Assembly (NCBI RefSeq): GCF_030272615.1
Contig: NC_081406.1
Span: forward strand, 112,685,783 to 112,749,782
DNA from: Cryptomeria japonica
Lineage: Eukaryota > Streptophyta > Pinopsida > Cupressales > Cupressaceae
Reading direction: 5' to 3'
Length of the DNA: 64,000 nt
This document shows positions 22,555 through 35,629 of the stretch, one piece after another. The notes below the pieces were generated by a model, which saw only the letters and a list, made by a program, of their open reading frames with translations, did not search any database and had not been told where the DNA came from. The position numbers and the translations under genes were made by a program. Within the stretch, counting starts at the first letter, position 1. Each line of letters opens with the position of its first letter.

Positions 22555-24275
22555 TTGCCATCTCTACCACTCTCCTCATCAGCCTTCAACTCCTTCATCA
22601 TCCGCAACATGTTCTTTTGGAGGGCTTGTATGGTTTTGGACTCACCATCACTACTTTCGTCCGTACTGTCATAGTCACTTGCCCTTCATTTCACCTTCGA
22701 TGTTTTACTCTCGCTTTCAATGTCCATCGCTCTATTATAAGCCTCATCATATGACGATAGAGTGACTACCTTAATTTATGCCTAAAGGATGGTACCAACC
22801 CCTCGACAAACCATCTTTTCTTCAGCCCATCCATCGGCTGGTTCTCCATTTTTTTCAATAGTTCCTTCAACCTTCGGTTATAAGCCCGAACACCTTCACT
22901 TTTTCCTTGTTTGGTATTGTAAATCTAAGCCACAATTTCATTGTCGCTGGAAGGCCCTCTTCAAATTGTTCCATGTTTTTTTAAGCTGGGCATCAAGGTC
23001 TGTGTACCAGTCAATTGCTATCCCTCAAAGGGTGGTCAGGAATGTCTTCAACCAGTTATCCTGGTCGTCTTGGCCATTTGCCTCCCAGATGGTTATGCAT
23101 GTCTTGCAGTGTCGTACGAGGTCCTCTGACCCGTCTCTCATGAACCTTGAAAGCTTCTGTTTCTCTGGGGTACTCTGGTTGTGTGCCATTGCCTTCACTT
23201 GGAGGGTTTTATCTTTCGCCTAGAAGATATTAAATGCCACGTGAAAGGTACCGTACACGTTCGACTTGATTGGACTGTACTACTCTGTGCATGAGATTTC
23301 TACGCATCCACTCGTGTCCTTTGCACCTTGGTCACCCTCCCTCCTATAATCCCTCCTTCCCAAGGTTTTTGGTTTTGGCCCTCCTATTTTCTGTTGTTCC
23401 ACACAAGACAAATTTTGAATTCGGTACAGGTTATTCTCAAAATGTTCGATGACCTCACCCTGCAGGTCCTGTAAAACCTCTTTGTCGTGGTCAGATTTCT
23501 CTGATGGATTGCTCTCAGAGTGAGTTTTGGATTTTTCACTTGACATCGAGTGAGTGTCTTGGTTGACAAGATCTTTCTTCGCTATGTCTGACAGTGGTAG
23601 GTTGATTGCAACCTCTACCAACTGGTTCCATGTTCACGATTTCTGCTTCTCCCGACTACGGCTTCGACTCACGCTCAGACTCTTGCTCTGCCCTTCCGAA
23701 CTCTCCGAACCTTCAACAATCTCTCTCAGCTGACGTCTCCTTTTGTTATGTTCTCTAATACGTAGGGATTTCCGTACCAACCCCTTGCCTACCTCTCCAT
23801 TGGTACTCGTACGTCATGGGTCTTTGTTGGGATGTAGGAGCATTAATTGCGAGGGGTTCATTACAATGTTTGCTCCTATCCCTCTCTTCCTCTTCCCTAT
23901 GACTTTGTTCTTCATACCATTATAGGATCTATTGCCTACGATGTTCACGATTGGTTTCTTCCCATCGGTCTTGAAGTTCAATTAAATTATGTGCAAACAA
24001 CCTCAGATGGCTCCCAAGTAGATCAATGACAAGTGTGTTGACTGTGAGTGCACCACATACCGTGCCTTCAGGATGGCTCTCTCCCGAGCCTCCCGCTGCA
24101 CGTACTGCGTGACAAAAACCTCCCATGGGTCTACCAAGTCCTCTGTCAATTGATTGGCTTCCACCTCGGACACTTCTTCGTGTGTATCACTATCAGTAAT
24201 AATCAACTATTGATCGAATGGTTGACCCATTAGTGCCTATCGCATGTCGCCATATTGATCTTCGAAATTTGAATT
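22555..24275 (-). pseudogene. Element D: Ty3/Gypsy gag, N-terminal and capsid part
   Basis: Minus-strand gag beginning after the PBS at 24276. The N-terminal frames (24206-24003, with VDPWEVFVTQYVQREARERA; 23621-23280, Ser/Lys-rich with SEKSKTHSESNPSEKSD) are broken by stops. The capsid region at 22750-23090 reads WLKTFLTTLRGIAIDWYTDL, then LKKTWNNLKRAFQ and, further on, YDEAYNRAMDIES, the usual Retrotrans_gag pattern. A Met/Lys-rich stretch (MLRMMKELKADEESGRDG) precedes the solo LTR. D is distinct from A and E in sequence and PBS. Confidence 0.75.
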
Positions 24276-24288
24276 GGCAACGACACCA
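24276..24288 (-). promoter_or_regulatory. Primer binding site of element D
   Basis: On the minus strand TGGTGTCGTTGCC, close to TGGCGCCGTTGCC, which is common in Tat/Athila-type plant Gypsy elements. It lies three bases from the LTR end AGTAAACA. Confidence 0.7.
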
Positions 24289-24291
24289 AAA

Positions 24292-25000
24292 TGTTTACTC
24301 CCTATGGTGAATTGTTCAAGTTCACGGAATAAACAATAAATGCACACAACACATATAACCAACAAATACAATTATATTTAGAACATTGATAAAAGTAACA
24401 GTCACAATAATATGGCAGAAAGATGTTTACTTTATTGCATTCGAAAAGCTAGTACATCAACATTATTTCAGGGGTTCCCTTATATGGCAATATATTCTAT
24501 CTAGCGGTTGGCCGAGGTACCAATTGTCGTAACTGACACAGGAACCCACACGACCAACTTCACACATAAGAAAAATAACATAACTATAACTTAAGAGTTT
24601 TATTCCTAATTACCGCCTAATAGCAAGTACCACGAGCTTAAGGATCGGGTCTTTGCTACATGCGTGCGAGCTTTGAGCCTCGTGCAACCTATGATGGGGT
24701 TTAAACCCTTGCCACTCCTTTGATGTGGTGTTAGCACCCCCGACTGAGCCTCTTCCTACATTCATTTTAGCCAAGTGCTTATGCTTTGAAGACGACGTAG
24801 CAGTACTGAGCCTACATGGTGGGGTAAACCCCACACTCCACTTCTTACATTGGTGCCTTGCACCTTGGGCCTCATGGCTCTCTGCAACATAACAATGGTT
24901 GCATGACATTCCCTTTACAATGCATTGGGCTTGGGGTATGCTAGGCCCCCGAATCTCATAAGTTTTTATATTAAAAACTTTCAAACAACAATTCATACTG
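24292..25000 (-). repeat. 5' LTR of element D (right copy, outer end uncertain)
   Basis: The first about 325 bp match 13193-13516. The following GC-richer part (to about 25000) has no partner because the left copy is truncated. It contains two diverged copies of a block with GGGGT(T/A)AA(A)CCC.. and TGGTG motifs (24690-24880). The outer boundary is not fixed by a target duplication. Confidence 0.6.
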
Positions 25001-25742
25001 CTGCACTCGTACTTGGACTATTGCCTCATCTCAGACTCGATGCTAATATTTTTATCCTTTGCCACATTTGGTGCTAGTTTTGTCCACATTCCAGATTTGG
25101 TGATTTTTCTTAAATTTGGTGAAGAACTAATTTAATATAGCTCCAAAATTGGCGGTTCAACAAAAATTGGAATAGGTGATTTTTTTGAAATTTTTGATTC
25201 CCTCACCATTGCAATTTTCAATTTTGCACTTGAACTTCATAAAGCGATATCTCGTCCATATGGAGTTAGTTTTTAGTGTATTTTTTTTTGATTTGGGGCA
25301 AAATTTTGTGCTCTTTGCAATGGAGACATTAGTTTTTTTCTCAAGTGTTCCCAGTTTTTCAAAAAATTTGTTTTCTTATCAAAACTTAGGGAAAATCCCA
25401 TTTTTTGCAACTTCAAACAGACGTAACTTTCACATATGACCTCAGATCGAGGTGATTCTTTTTTTGAAAGTTGACAATTTTTCAAGCACTACATTTTGGT
25501 GATGGTTTAAGGTTATCATTATGAGATTTAATTGTACTTTCAATATTTGAGTCCACATTTGGACATTGTAAAACTATGGAAAACAACTCCAACATTCTAA
25601 ATGCACTGATTTATAAAGTGCCACAATAATTTTTTATTGGGAGGGATTCTTGATTGAGTGAAAAGGGCGGGTGGGGAGGGGGGATCTCTCTTATTGTGTG
25701 TGATTTCTAATCTACTTACTTGTGCTCTTCTTTTCCTGCACC
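25001..25742 (+). other. Second part of element C's leader, up to the J insertion
   Basis: Non-coding, T-rich. It includes GCGATATCTCGTCCATATGG and GACGTAACTTTCACATATGACC blocks, a style I associate with retrotransposon leaders. It ends TGCACC at 25742; C's gag start codon follows on the other side of J, at 41673. Confidence 0.5.
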
Positions 25743-26894
25743 TGTGCTATGCTCAAATACATCATTGCCAAATAGGAAATAAGGACAATCACAAATTCCT
25801 TAACTATCTAAGCAATTCAAACATAAAACCAATGAAATAGATGCAAAATGGAATTAAATTAAAAAATATGAAACTCCCTATTGTGCATCATGGCTTTCAT
25901 TATTCTTCTTCTCTCTGTGGTATGATGGCTCTCAGATATTGCACTGACAACCTGCAATTGACACAAAGATTCGAAGTTCGTGATCTAGAGGAATTGTGAG
26001 GATTGAATGTTCAATTTATAAATTTTTGGAGAAGATTGATTGAAAGATGGAATAGAATGATCAAGAGGTAGAACTCAGGTGAGCTCACATGTTGATTGAT
26101 AGTTGAACTACTGACTTGGAGGTGGAATAGAATAGATTAATTGAGTCAATTGATTGAGAAAAAGCTAACTGAAGGAAGAAAAAGAATGATTGGAGGAAAT
26201 TAAGAGGATGACCAAAAGAACTAGAAAATGGAAATAGAGATTGGAGAGATAAATGATTTAATTAATTAATTTAGCATGTGCTTGCACTTTGACTTAGATT
26301 TTTTATTTTATCTTTGCATGAGATTTTAATTCAAATGGTTGAATTTATTTAATTCAATTTAACATTTGAATATATTTAGAACTTGACTTTGATTTTCAAT
26401 TTAGTTTTTGAAATCATGCACATGTATTTGAATTTGGAAGAATTTAGAAGAATATGAAATTAAATGAAATTAGCATTTGGGGATTTGGAAATGGAAGAAT
26501 TAATTAGCTAATTAAATAATTTAAACAAACTATTTAATTATGCTAGAAATGGAAGTTAATTAAATAATAAATATTTAATTAATATTTAGAAAAGGGTTAA
26601 TGATGAGATGATTAAAGATAGAAATTGAGAATAGAATTATTTAAATAATAAAGATGATTTAAATTAGAGAATTAAAAATAATTAATTAAATAACAAAATT
26701 TAATTAATATTTAGAAAATGATTAAAATGATTAAATGATGATAGAATAGGAAATGGAATAATTAGTAAGATGATGAGGAAATATGAAATTAGAAGAATAC
26801 GATTAATTAACTTAATTAAATAATTAAATAATTATTTAATCAATTAGAGGAATAATTAGTACATGATCAATGAGACATTTTTTAGGTGTCTACA
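25743..26894 (-). repeat. 3' LTR of element J
   Basis: 1152 bp, highly AT-rich. It matches the 1200-bp right copy nearly throughout, including AGGTGAGCTCACATGTTGAT. Confidence 0.9.
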
Positions 26895-26910
26895 TTTACC
26901 CCTCTTCGAG
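26895..26910 (-). promoter_or_regulatory. Polypurine tract of element J
   Basis: On the minus strand CTCGAAGAGGGGTAAA abuts the LTR start TGTAGACACC, the usual PPT/LTR junction. It sets J's orientation. Confidence 0.85.
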
Positions 26911-27804
26911 ACAATATCGAAACGATATTGTTTCAAAGAAAACAAAAAATTCTGCCCCAGTATGCCATAACGACACTTAGGGTGTAATGCCCCCTCAAGA
27001 GATTGTTTGTGCATTAAAGGTATGAATGATCTCTCAAAAAAAAGAAGAATATGAGATGAAAGATAGAAGAATGGTTAGTTGATTAGAGATAGAGATAGGT
27101 GATGTGAAGATGAGATTGAGATAAAATATGAGAGAATGAACCTTAGAATGAAATAGAATGAAAGATGAGAATTAGAAAATGATTGATATGAGATGATAGA
27201 TTGAAAATGATTTAGAAAGAGATGATGAGAAAAGAATCAACAAAGTAGCAATAAGCAAATGAGATGAGATTAGAATGATTGATTCATGACCCTGTGTCAT
27301 TTATTTTTTTGCGCAATATATATTCATCACTGAGCCTTATTATTGAACAATGGAGCTTAGCACATCAGGGTATAAGCAACCAAGATGTAAAAATATCTCA
27401 TTGAAGAAACAAACACGTAACATACAAGCAACAAACAAAGACAAATATAATGCCCACCATCGCTCCTCTAGTCACTTGTGGACATCCTTGAGTAGCATAG
27501 GAACATAATCTATCGCCAAATGATAAAAGATAAAGACTGACCTAGACAAAATTCAGCAACTATACTGACCTTGTGCCTTCGTTCTCTGTTGCTTGATGTG
27601 ATGGTTGATAATGTCCGATCTCAGAAAGTTGTGGACCCCATTTAAGACTGACCTATCCGATTTCGAGTGTATCCTCTTATGTTTAAGACAAGATAATGAT
27701 CACTTTGATATAGATATTATATGATTGATAAGACAGTTTGATCAGTTGATTGCAGATGTTTGACTGGATAGTTGTATCCTTTGTAAACTTCATGCGAAGT
27801 GTTT

Positions 27805-27916
27805 GCTGGATATTTGCTAGGGTATTTGTTTCTTGCAAGACATTTTATTGCAAGTTTTTTGCTGGATATTTGCTAGGGTATTTGTTTCTTCCAAGACATT
27901 TTATTGCAAGTTTTTT
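27805..27916. repeat. 56-bp tandem duplication in J
   Basis: GCTGGATATTTGCTAGGGTA starts at 27805 and at 27861; the copies differ by about one base (CTTGCAAG / CTTCCAAG). Confidence 0.9.
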
Positions 27917-28230
27917 GATTGATTGATTTTCGATTTTTAGTTCTTTTCCAAGAGTTTTTTTGATGTTTTTGGATTATGTGGATCGATATTTGAATGTTTT
28001 TGGTTGAATTTTTTGAGGACATTATATGGATGTTTTTTGGTATTTTTTTAAAGGACATTATATAAATGTTTTTGGTATTTTTGAGTTTTCCATAGTTTTT
28101 GGTTTTTTAAGTTTTCACATATTTGAATGTTTTTGGTTGATTTCAAGATCGTATTTGAATGTTTTTGGATTTTTTCAGGATTGTATTTGAATGTTTTTGT
28201 ATTTTTAAGTTTTTCAGTGTTTTTGGATTT

Positions 28231-28330
28231 TTTTAGGACTTTATCTGATTTTTAGGATTTTTTCAGGACTTTATATGATTTTTAGGATTTTTTCAGGACT
28301 TTATCTAATTTTTTAGGATTTTTTTTCAGT
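28231..28330. repeat. Three ~31-bp T-rich tandem units in J
   Basis: GGATTTTTTCAGGACTTTAT and variants recur at about 31-bp spacing. Confidence 0.8.
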
Positions 28331-29843
28331 TATGCCCCCAGTATGCAGACCTGTATGACATGATGATTTGCAGAATGCATGTGGAGACAATGAATTTTTG
28401 ACATGACCTATGTTAATGCAATATGCATGATGAAGATGCATTTCCTATTTGAACAAGGTTAACTGTGTTTGTTTAGCCTTTTGTAATACACCAATTGAAA
28501 TGGAGGTGCAAAACATTTCATAGATAAGCGGTCAATCGATCTCTAAGGTCCTTTGGAACATCCAAATTAACACACTTAGTGACTAGGATTTACAAATAGA
28601 GACGCGAAAAACTTCCCCATTGGTTCTTGAAACTTTGATCTTCTTTTTCCCATGTGTGTGCAAATGAGTTAATTCCTTCTCTTGTGTTCACTAAAGATCC
28701 TTAGCATCCTATATGACTAACTACATGGATTATCCTAACTTCAAAAGCATCCTGAATAGAGCCTCATTGCCAGCAAGCTTTTAGAGCTCCGACGAGGTTA
28801 GAGACTGTAATTTCTCAAATATTGCTCCATTGTCAGTAGGCGTTCATAGCCCCAATGGAGTTACTCGCATGTTCCCATAGTCAATATTTTTGTCGCACTT
28901 TGTATGCATGATATTTCAGCTATATATCATTGCTATTTTGCCTTGAGATGAATTTGGCATAACTCTTTTTCTTTTTCTTTTTCTTACTTTGACTTGTAAG
29001 TAATGAAACCTACTTGGGTGTGACAATTACAATGACGCTGAAGTTGAATTTTAGATTTTTCACTAGTCATATGATCAACTAGGTGTCTAGAATGAATTAG
29101 AGATTTTCTTAATATGTTTGAAATATATAAATTGATAGATTTTGGGTTAACAAGTCTCAAATAGTGAAATAACTACCCAACCATAAGTAAAGCATCGTCA
29201 CGGGGTAATCTTGAAAATGAACGACCAAGACTGCATGTCTAAATATCTAAGAAAGGAGACGACCCTTGCTTCTCTTAGATGCAAACAAATGACGTACTTG
29301 GACAATTGTCTTTATTTATTGGTGTTGCTATATGAAATTAAATATGATGTGCTTGAAAAAGAAACTATATGCGATGAAGTGCACTTTGGATAAAATGATA
29401 TGCAATGTGGAAAGTAAAACCTAAACTAACTCAGCCCTTAGGTATAATATCATTTGAGGTGCATGTTGTTCATAGGATTAGGGAGTTTTGTGTAGATAGT
29501 TCATTGGCCTTTGTTTGAAGAGTCGGATAAAGATGTCTTTTCCAATAGGATATAAGGACTCAGCTAAGTGTACACATTCAACATCTCGAATGTTGATTTC
29601 CTTAGTTTTAGGATTTTATGGATCATCAGATGGAAATCCATCTCTGGAACCCATGAACTCAGCTGTAGCCTTATGATTTTCAATGCAATCCAATTGTAGT
29701 AGATTCTCTTGCCCCCAATATATCAAGTGTGGGTGTATGAGGTAAATTGATTCTAATTTTGATTTTCTGATATGAGCGGGTGTTATGCTTGTTTTTGTCA
29801 CTACATTGGCATTGTTGGCATTCTACACTCTTATGAGAATAAT

Positions 29844-30618
29844 TGATGTCGTCATTGATGACAACCATCTAGCAACCAACTGGAAAGTCACCGACAATTG
29901 CTTTCTACATGCCTGACATCACAAACTTCATACCTTGACATCGACAGGCACTTCACCGACATTTAGATTACATTGGCAACAAGCATACTGACACCCCAAA
30001 TGACATGGGACAAAGTTTTGTTTATATGAACTGTTTTGTAATTGTAATTATCTTTTGTAAAGCCAACATGGTATATTGTAAAAGAATCATATATGTATGA
30101 GATCTTATAGGTCATTTTATGGAAATAGATGGATGAGAAGTATAAGGCAATTTTGTATAAGGTGATATAGTTGACAACGAAGGTTTTGGTTATTGACTAA
30201 GCTTAAATCAGTACTGAATCTGGCATGTGACATGCTGTTCTAAGAAGTACATTGTATTGGATTTGATAATCCATTTGTAGTCAATGTGACTTTTTATTGA
30301 GCAGTGAGCTCTAGGCTGTTGGCCTCCTTACATGTGCAGGCCCCTCATTGTAAGTAGTATTTATTCATTGGCCAGTGAGTAAATATTGTGGGTCACAAAT
30401 CCCACCGAAGTTTTTCCCACACTGGGTTTCCTCATTAAATATGTGTTATGGTGTGTTTCTATGCTGTCTCCATTATTTCTGTTTATTGCAATAATTCTTA
30501 TTTACTGGTACACTGTTTTGGGATACAAAGTTATTAATAAGTTTAAATATTCTGTCAACCGGTTAGACACTGATTCACCCCCCTCTTAGTGTCTTTGGGA
30601 CTGTCATTGAATCTAACA
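29844..30618 (+). repeat. 5' LTR of element H
   Basis: 775 bp, matching 35630-36407. Contains the GTTTTTCCCACACTGGGTTTCC U5 block and ends AATCTAACA before the PBS. The start could be about 10 bases further left (TGAGAATAAT). Confidence 0.8.
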
Positions 30619-30620
30619 AT

Positions 30621-30633
30621 TGGTATTAGAGCC
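30621..30633 (+). promoter_or_regulatory. Primer binding site of element H
   Basis: TGGTATTAGAGCC, one base from the canonical initiator tRNA-Met PBS (C to T). Confidence 0.85.
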
Positions 30634-30689
30634 TGGTCCTCTATTTTCAAAAGCCTAACAACTTGAGGAAGTTTATAACACCGGTACAG

Positions 30690-31803
30690 ATGGAGAACTT
30701 AAGAAAATAGTTGGAAGGATCCCTTGAAGATTTTGATGCAGAAAAATTGAAGAATATCAAACTTGAAGATGATCTGAGGATTGCATAGGAATTCATTAAA
30801 GGACTTCAAGATAACTTTGATATAGCACAAAATAAAAGAAAAGAACTTCATGAGAAGATGCAGAATGGTGACAATGAAAAAGAAACTCTTAGAGACATTG
30901 CAAATAAATTGAGACAAGAGAACGGTAATATAAATAATGAAATGCAAGATATGACTATGAGGTTATGTAAAGATATTGAAGACAGGAAGAAGAATGAAGA
31001 AGACTTGACTAGGAGACTTAATGATGCTGGAAATGAAAAATCTGAGACTTGGTCATAAAAATGATGTGTCAAAGACAAATCTGATTCACATGCAACATGA
31101 TAAAGCTGAGCTTATGAGACAAGTTGGAATTCTGGAAAATGAGTTGGCTACTGCAAATAAACACAAAGACAAATTCAAGAAAAGTTCAGAGGAACTTGAT
31201 GACATGCTAAATAAACAAAAACCTAATGGAGATACTAATGGACTTGGATTTGAACATGGAGAAAGTTCTGGTACTACAAACAATCAAGATCAGAACAAAC
31301 CGGTAAGACAACCTAATACTTATAAATTTAATGGAAAATGTTTCAATTGCAACAAATATGGTCACAGAGCAAATCAGTTTAGATTTAGAAATAATTAGAA
31401 TACAAACTCACCCATCGGTCAATGTTCCAAATGCAACAAAGTTGGACATAATTCAAAAAATTGCAGAATGAATATGAAATGTTATGTTTGTGGAAGATTT
31501 GGACATTTATCTAATCAATGCAAATCACAAACCGGTCAAGGATATGGAAAGGCTATTCAGAGGAATAATGTAACTTGTTATGATTGTAACAAAATTGGAC
31601 ATATTGCTAAATTCTGTAGAAGCAAGAATGCACCGACAAACAACAAAGGATCTAGTTTGAAAGGCAAAGAGAAGGTAGATGAAGTTAAGATTTTTTTTTC
31701 AAAACAATGGATCAGAAAGAGTGATTAGAGAACTGATGAAACTATATCTTCACCGGTAGAACAGAGTAATCCTCCACTGATAGGAGATTCTTCATCCAAC
31801 TAA
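30690..31803 (+). pseudogene. Element H ORF1: coiled-coil protein with four CCHC zinc knuckles
   Basis: Start chosen at the ATG 57 bp after the PBS (MENLRK). The frame runs to about 31058 with two stops; a frameshift there passes it to the frame 31021-31803. The N-terminal 200 residues are charged and heptad-like (coiled coil). Then come four knuckles: CFNCNKYGHRANQF (last Cys lost), CSKCNKVGHNSKNC, CYVCGRFGHLSNQC and CYDCNKIGHIAKFC. The C-terminus is Lys/Ser-rich. About 370 codons, against 388 in F. It is presumably an RNA-binding nucleocapsid-like protein; no capsid domain is seen. The order coiled coil, knuckles, ORF2 is the same as in F. Confidence 0.75.
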
Positions 31804-32102
31804 GGAACAATCCTTAGGGGGTATTGCAGCAAGTTGAAGATCATGCATTCTACTCTTGGTTGATGGTGAGAAGATACATTTCTTCTTTACTGGCGGATGT
31901 CTTAAGTTTTCACTTAACTGACGAGCATTTAATGTTGTTTTAAAGAAATTTTTGGCTATAAAGCCCTGGGAAACCCTCATTTCGAACTCACCGAGCATTC
32001 AAACGATTAGAGAGCACAAAGTTGAGCAAGGCATTCTCAGGCAAAGTTGCGAAGTGATTTTCAAGCATTTAGAATTTTGATTTAGAGGTATTTATCTTTG
32101 AA

Positions 32103-34985
32103 ATGGCTTCCTCATCTTCTGTTCCAGAGTTTATTTTGAACCCTACCATTGTGGAAAATGTTAAACACCCTTGATCCCTATTCAAGATTATCCTTGAGAT
32201 TGCAAAACAAGATGACTCTGTAGGAGCTTTTTAAAAAATCCCTAAGGGTGTAGCATTTGTAGAAGACCATAGAATTTACATACATTGCAACATAGAAAAC
32301 CTAGGGACTGAGGAGTTGAAGAAAATATTTAATGAGGTCATTTCTGATGGAAATGGAGTAATCAAACCCGAACATAAGATTGTGGAAAATTTAGGTTTTG
32401 TAGAGATTCGGAACATTCATGAATTTCGTTAGGAAGTTGTTAGACTTGTATTGAGTAGAGTTCATGGAGAATTCATATGGTTGGAATCAGTTTGCAAAAT
32501 AACCAGGGAAGCAATTAAGGTAGTTACTGGTTTACCTTCAACCGGTAGTAGGCCTGATAAAACCAAGAAGATTCATATCAAAGGGGTTATGGATTTAACT
32601 GGAGCAACATCTAATAACAGGTCACTTAGAGTAAATGATGTTAAGGACATAAATGTAAGATATGTGAGTATGGTACTAGGTTACAAGGCTACTCATGCAA
32701 ATAGACTAAATTCAGTTTCTAGCCTATGTATTCACAGTGCATATGAGATGGTACACAATAATGCTAAGATTGATGTGTGTGAATGGCTTAAGAATGAATT
32801 AATTGACAACCTCAAGAAGATTAAGGGTGACAAGAAAGGTAATTTCCGTTTTGGAAACCTTTTGGTATGTCTGATGTTGTACTTTACCAAGGAGATATCA
32901 GACATAGGTCATAAGGATTTTGGTTATGACATTCTGGTAGGAAAACGGATACAAGGTGCTTTCATCGGTATGGGGACTAACAGTGTTAAGAACATTTCAG
33001 ACTATTTCAAAACATTCCAATCTAAGATGAGAGCGAGATAGAGACTACCACAAAGCATAGTTGATAAATATGACAAGGAAATATGCTTTGTTATTAAGAG
33101 AGATGAAACTTGGATGGAAGCAGCCAGTCCTAGAACTATTTGGGTTACGGAGATGGGATATGAGGTAGGCTTATCTATTTTGGAAACTTACGCTAAAGCT
33201 CTACTTGATGCACCAAGGGAGCCATCTGAGGAATTCTTTGGAAATGTAGAAACCATAGAAAGTAAAGTGTCTATGCAGAAAAGGACTAGGAGAAGAGAAA
33301 AATTCACTAGGGATGCATCCATGAAATGAAAGGAAATCAAATAAAATTTTATGAACGTCAGTGGTACATCGACAAGTGAACTTGAAGGATCGCAACCTGA
33401 AGCACATGTTTCACCAGTAGTAACATCTTCCAACACTGACAATGGTAAGGCTGCTGAGTTTAAAAGAGTAGAAAGGAAGAGAAAACCCTCACCAGTACCC
33501 TCTCCTTCACCTAAGAAAACCAGGACACTAAGGAAGAAACAACAGGCAGTTAGGGAACCAAAGAAGAAACTTGCACCTAAGAAGAAACTTACATTGGTTA
33601 CCCCCACATTGAATGATTTACTGAATGAGATTACAGAGGAAGGTAATTTGTCTAATGTGAGAAAATGGTATAACACCTCAAATGACACTGACAAAAACAC
33701 CATTGAGGAAAGCATTATTTTACACTTGGATATATATAATAAAGTTTTGATAGAACTGATTGATGAGCTACCAAATGATCTCTACATGAGACTAGAAGCA
33801 AAAAGGCTATCAATGATGGAATTAGATAAGAAATTGAAAGTTGAAGCACTCTTGGCTATTCATCTAGTAAACTCCAAGGAAGAAATTGATGAACTTATCT
33901 CTGAAGCTAACTGATTTGTATTTGTTAGTGGACACCGATAGGTAAGCTTGATGGCTGGAAGGGTAAAAGAGATTGTAGATGAGATTGCAGATAAATGGGA
34001 GATCTTCTTTGTAGAGAAGGAAAAGAAAGAAGAAAAGAGAAAACCTAAAAAGACATTCAAAGTATATTAGAAAGACAAGGACAAAGGTAAAGGCAAAGTT
34101 GGTGGCATTCCAAACATAAAGGTTACAGATAACCTTCCACCACCTCCTTTGGATACACCAGCGGTTCACTCAGAAGATCCACCAGCTATTGACACTGAAG
34201 GTGTAACACATGATAATACTAACCCCGAGTCTAAGATACTATTTACAATGAATTTGGATACTCAAGAAGTAAACATTGTTGTGGAGAAGGACAATTCAAA
34301 GGTTAAGGCAGATAATATTGATATTAGCAAAATTTCAGAGAAACCAGAACAAATAGTTGACTCTCAGGGAACTGAGATACCAACCCAAACAGAGTAATCG
34401 ACAGAGACTGAGAAACCAATAGAAGACAAAGGTACTAGCATAGGGCCACCAGAGACTGAGAATCCGACAGTAGAACTTTCAGAGAAACAAACAGAGGCAG
34501 AGGTTCATGTTGAGACTGAAAAACTGGCAGGTACAAAGACACTGAAACAAATTGAGAAACCATTAAAGGTTGAGATGTAAACACAAATAGATCCACCAGA
34601 GGAAAATAAAAGCAAAATGGATACATCTGATGGGAGTAAAGAGGAAATAGTTAAGGTGATTGGTTAGACATCTATTGAGATGAAACCTACAGCTGAACCA
34701 AGTACATCTATAGGTGAGTTCAGACCTACCAATATCACAGAGGTACTTTTGGATTCCATTAAGAGGATAACTGATTGCAATGCATTGGCTTTTAAGGCAA
34801 TTGACAACACTTTACCTATTCTTAAGATGATTGCACCAAATTGTAACATAGATCACATTAAAGATTCTTTAGGTAAATTGGACACATTGTCCAAATTCAT
34901 TTATGATAATGTTATAACTATAGACAAGGTGAATGAGGATATCATAAAGGAGAGAATTGAAAAAGAGAAAAAACATATTCTTTGA
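32103..34985 (+). pseudogene. Element H ORF2: >960-codon protein of unrecognised family
   Basis: Start MASSSSVPEF at 32103. One single reading frame continues to 34985, interrupted only by stop codons (for example after KHP, GAF, EFR and RAR), then shifts and degenerates to about 35500. The N-terminal 400 residues form the conserved part shared with F ORF2 (EFIWLES, ITREAIKVVTGLPSTG, LKNELIDNLKKIK, YFKTFQ, MGYEV). Next is a Pro/Lys-rich basic stretch (SPVPSPSPKKTRTLRKKQQ), then acidic Glu/Thr-rich and coiled-coil segments. No catalytic motif is recognised. It occupies the place where pol would be. Confidence 0.65.
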
Positions 34986-35629
34986 AAACACAATAAAGAA
35001 ATGTACCGATCATGTAGATACACTTTTACCGGTACTCAATTCTACAATTTTGGAGTATAAGGAGCTATATAGGGAAGCATGCAAGCCTCATTGTTTGACT
35101 GAGGACATTGATAAGGAGATCAAGAAGACACAAAAAGAAATTGATGACATTGCGGATAATATTATAGGTTCATCTAGACTCATAAGTTTTTGAACAGGAA
35201 ATGGTAGTCTTTGAGGAGAAATTAGAAAAACTTGAGAAAGAAAAGGCAAGGATAAAGTCTAATGCTCGGGAACTAAAAGATAAACTTTGTCCAAGGCTGG
35301 ATAATCTGATTACTCAGAGAACTGAATTGTCTAAGGCAACAATACAAGGAGAATGATCACTGGAGCAACATATGCACTATCTCACCGGTATGATCCAGCA
35401 GACTGAGGCAAATTTAGATGATAGCAACAAATTTATGCAGAGTTCGAATATGATTTTGACGGACATCTTTCAGATTGTAACCAACCGGTTACAAACCTTG
35501 AGGTAGAATTTTTGTACTCTTTTGATGACATCCTTTGTCATTGATGTCAAAGGGGGAGTAGTGGAGAGAAAAAAACATATACAAAGGAGATCACTTGCTC
35601 AGAGGGAGCACATCTTTTTGGATAATAGT

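Larger units (their letters stand above)
26911..29833 (-). other. Element J interior, 3' part: non-coding with short tandem repeats
   Basis: No coding domain. It contains a 56-bp tandem duplication (27805-27916), clustered TTGAATGTTTTTGG motifs at 27990-28200, and three units of about 31 bp AGGATTTTTTCAGGACTTTAT at 28231-28330. From 28330 to 29833 I see only unstructured sequence. Confidence 0.6.

Noticed and set aside
24610-24996. 128-codon minus-strand frame as a host gene
   Set aside because: It lies in the outer part of D's LTR, with no homology recognised and no splice or promoter context; chance openness in a GC-richer block is more likely.
13188-25671. GCGGG before D's left LTR and GCGGG near 25668 as a D target duplication
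   Set aside because: The right-hand copy is not preceded by an LTR end (CA) and lies far beyond the visible repeat; coincidence is likely.
33188-33715. Minus-strand frame rich in Phe/Leu/Ser opposite H ORF2
   Set aside because: Antisense of a Lys/Pro-rich coding region, which automatically gives Phe/Leu/Gly-rich open frames.
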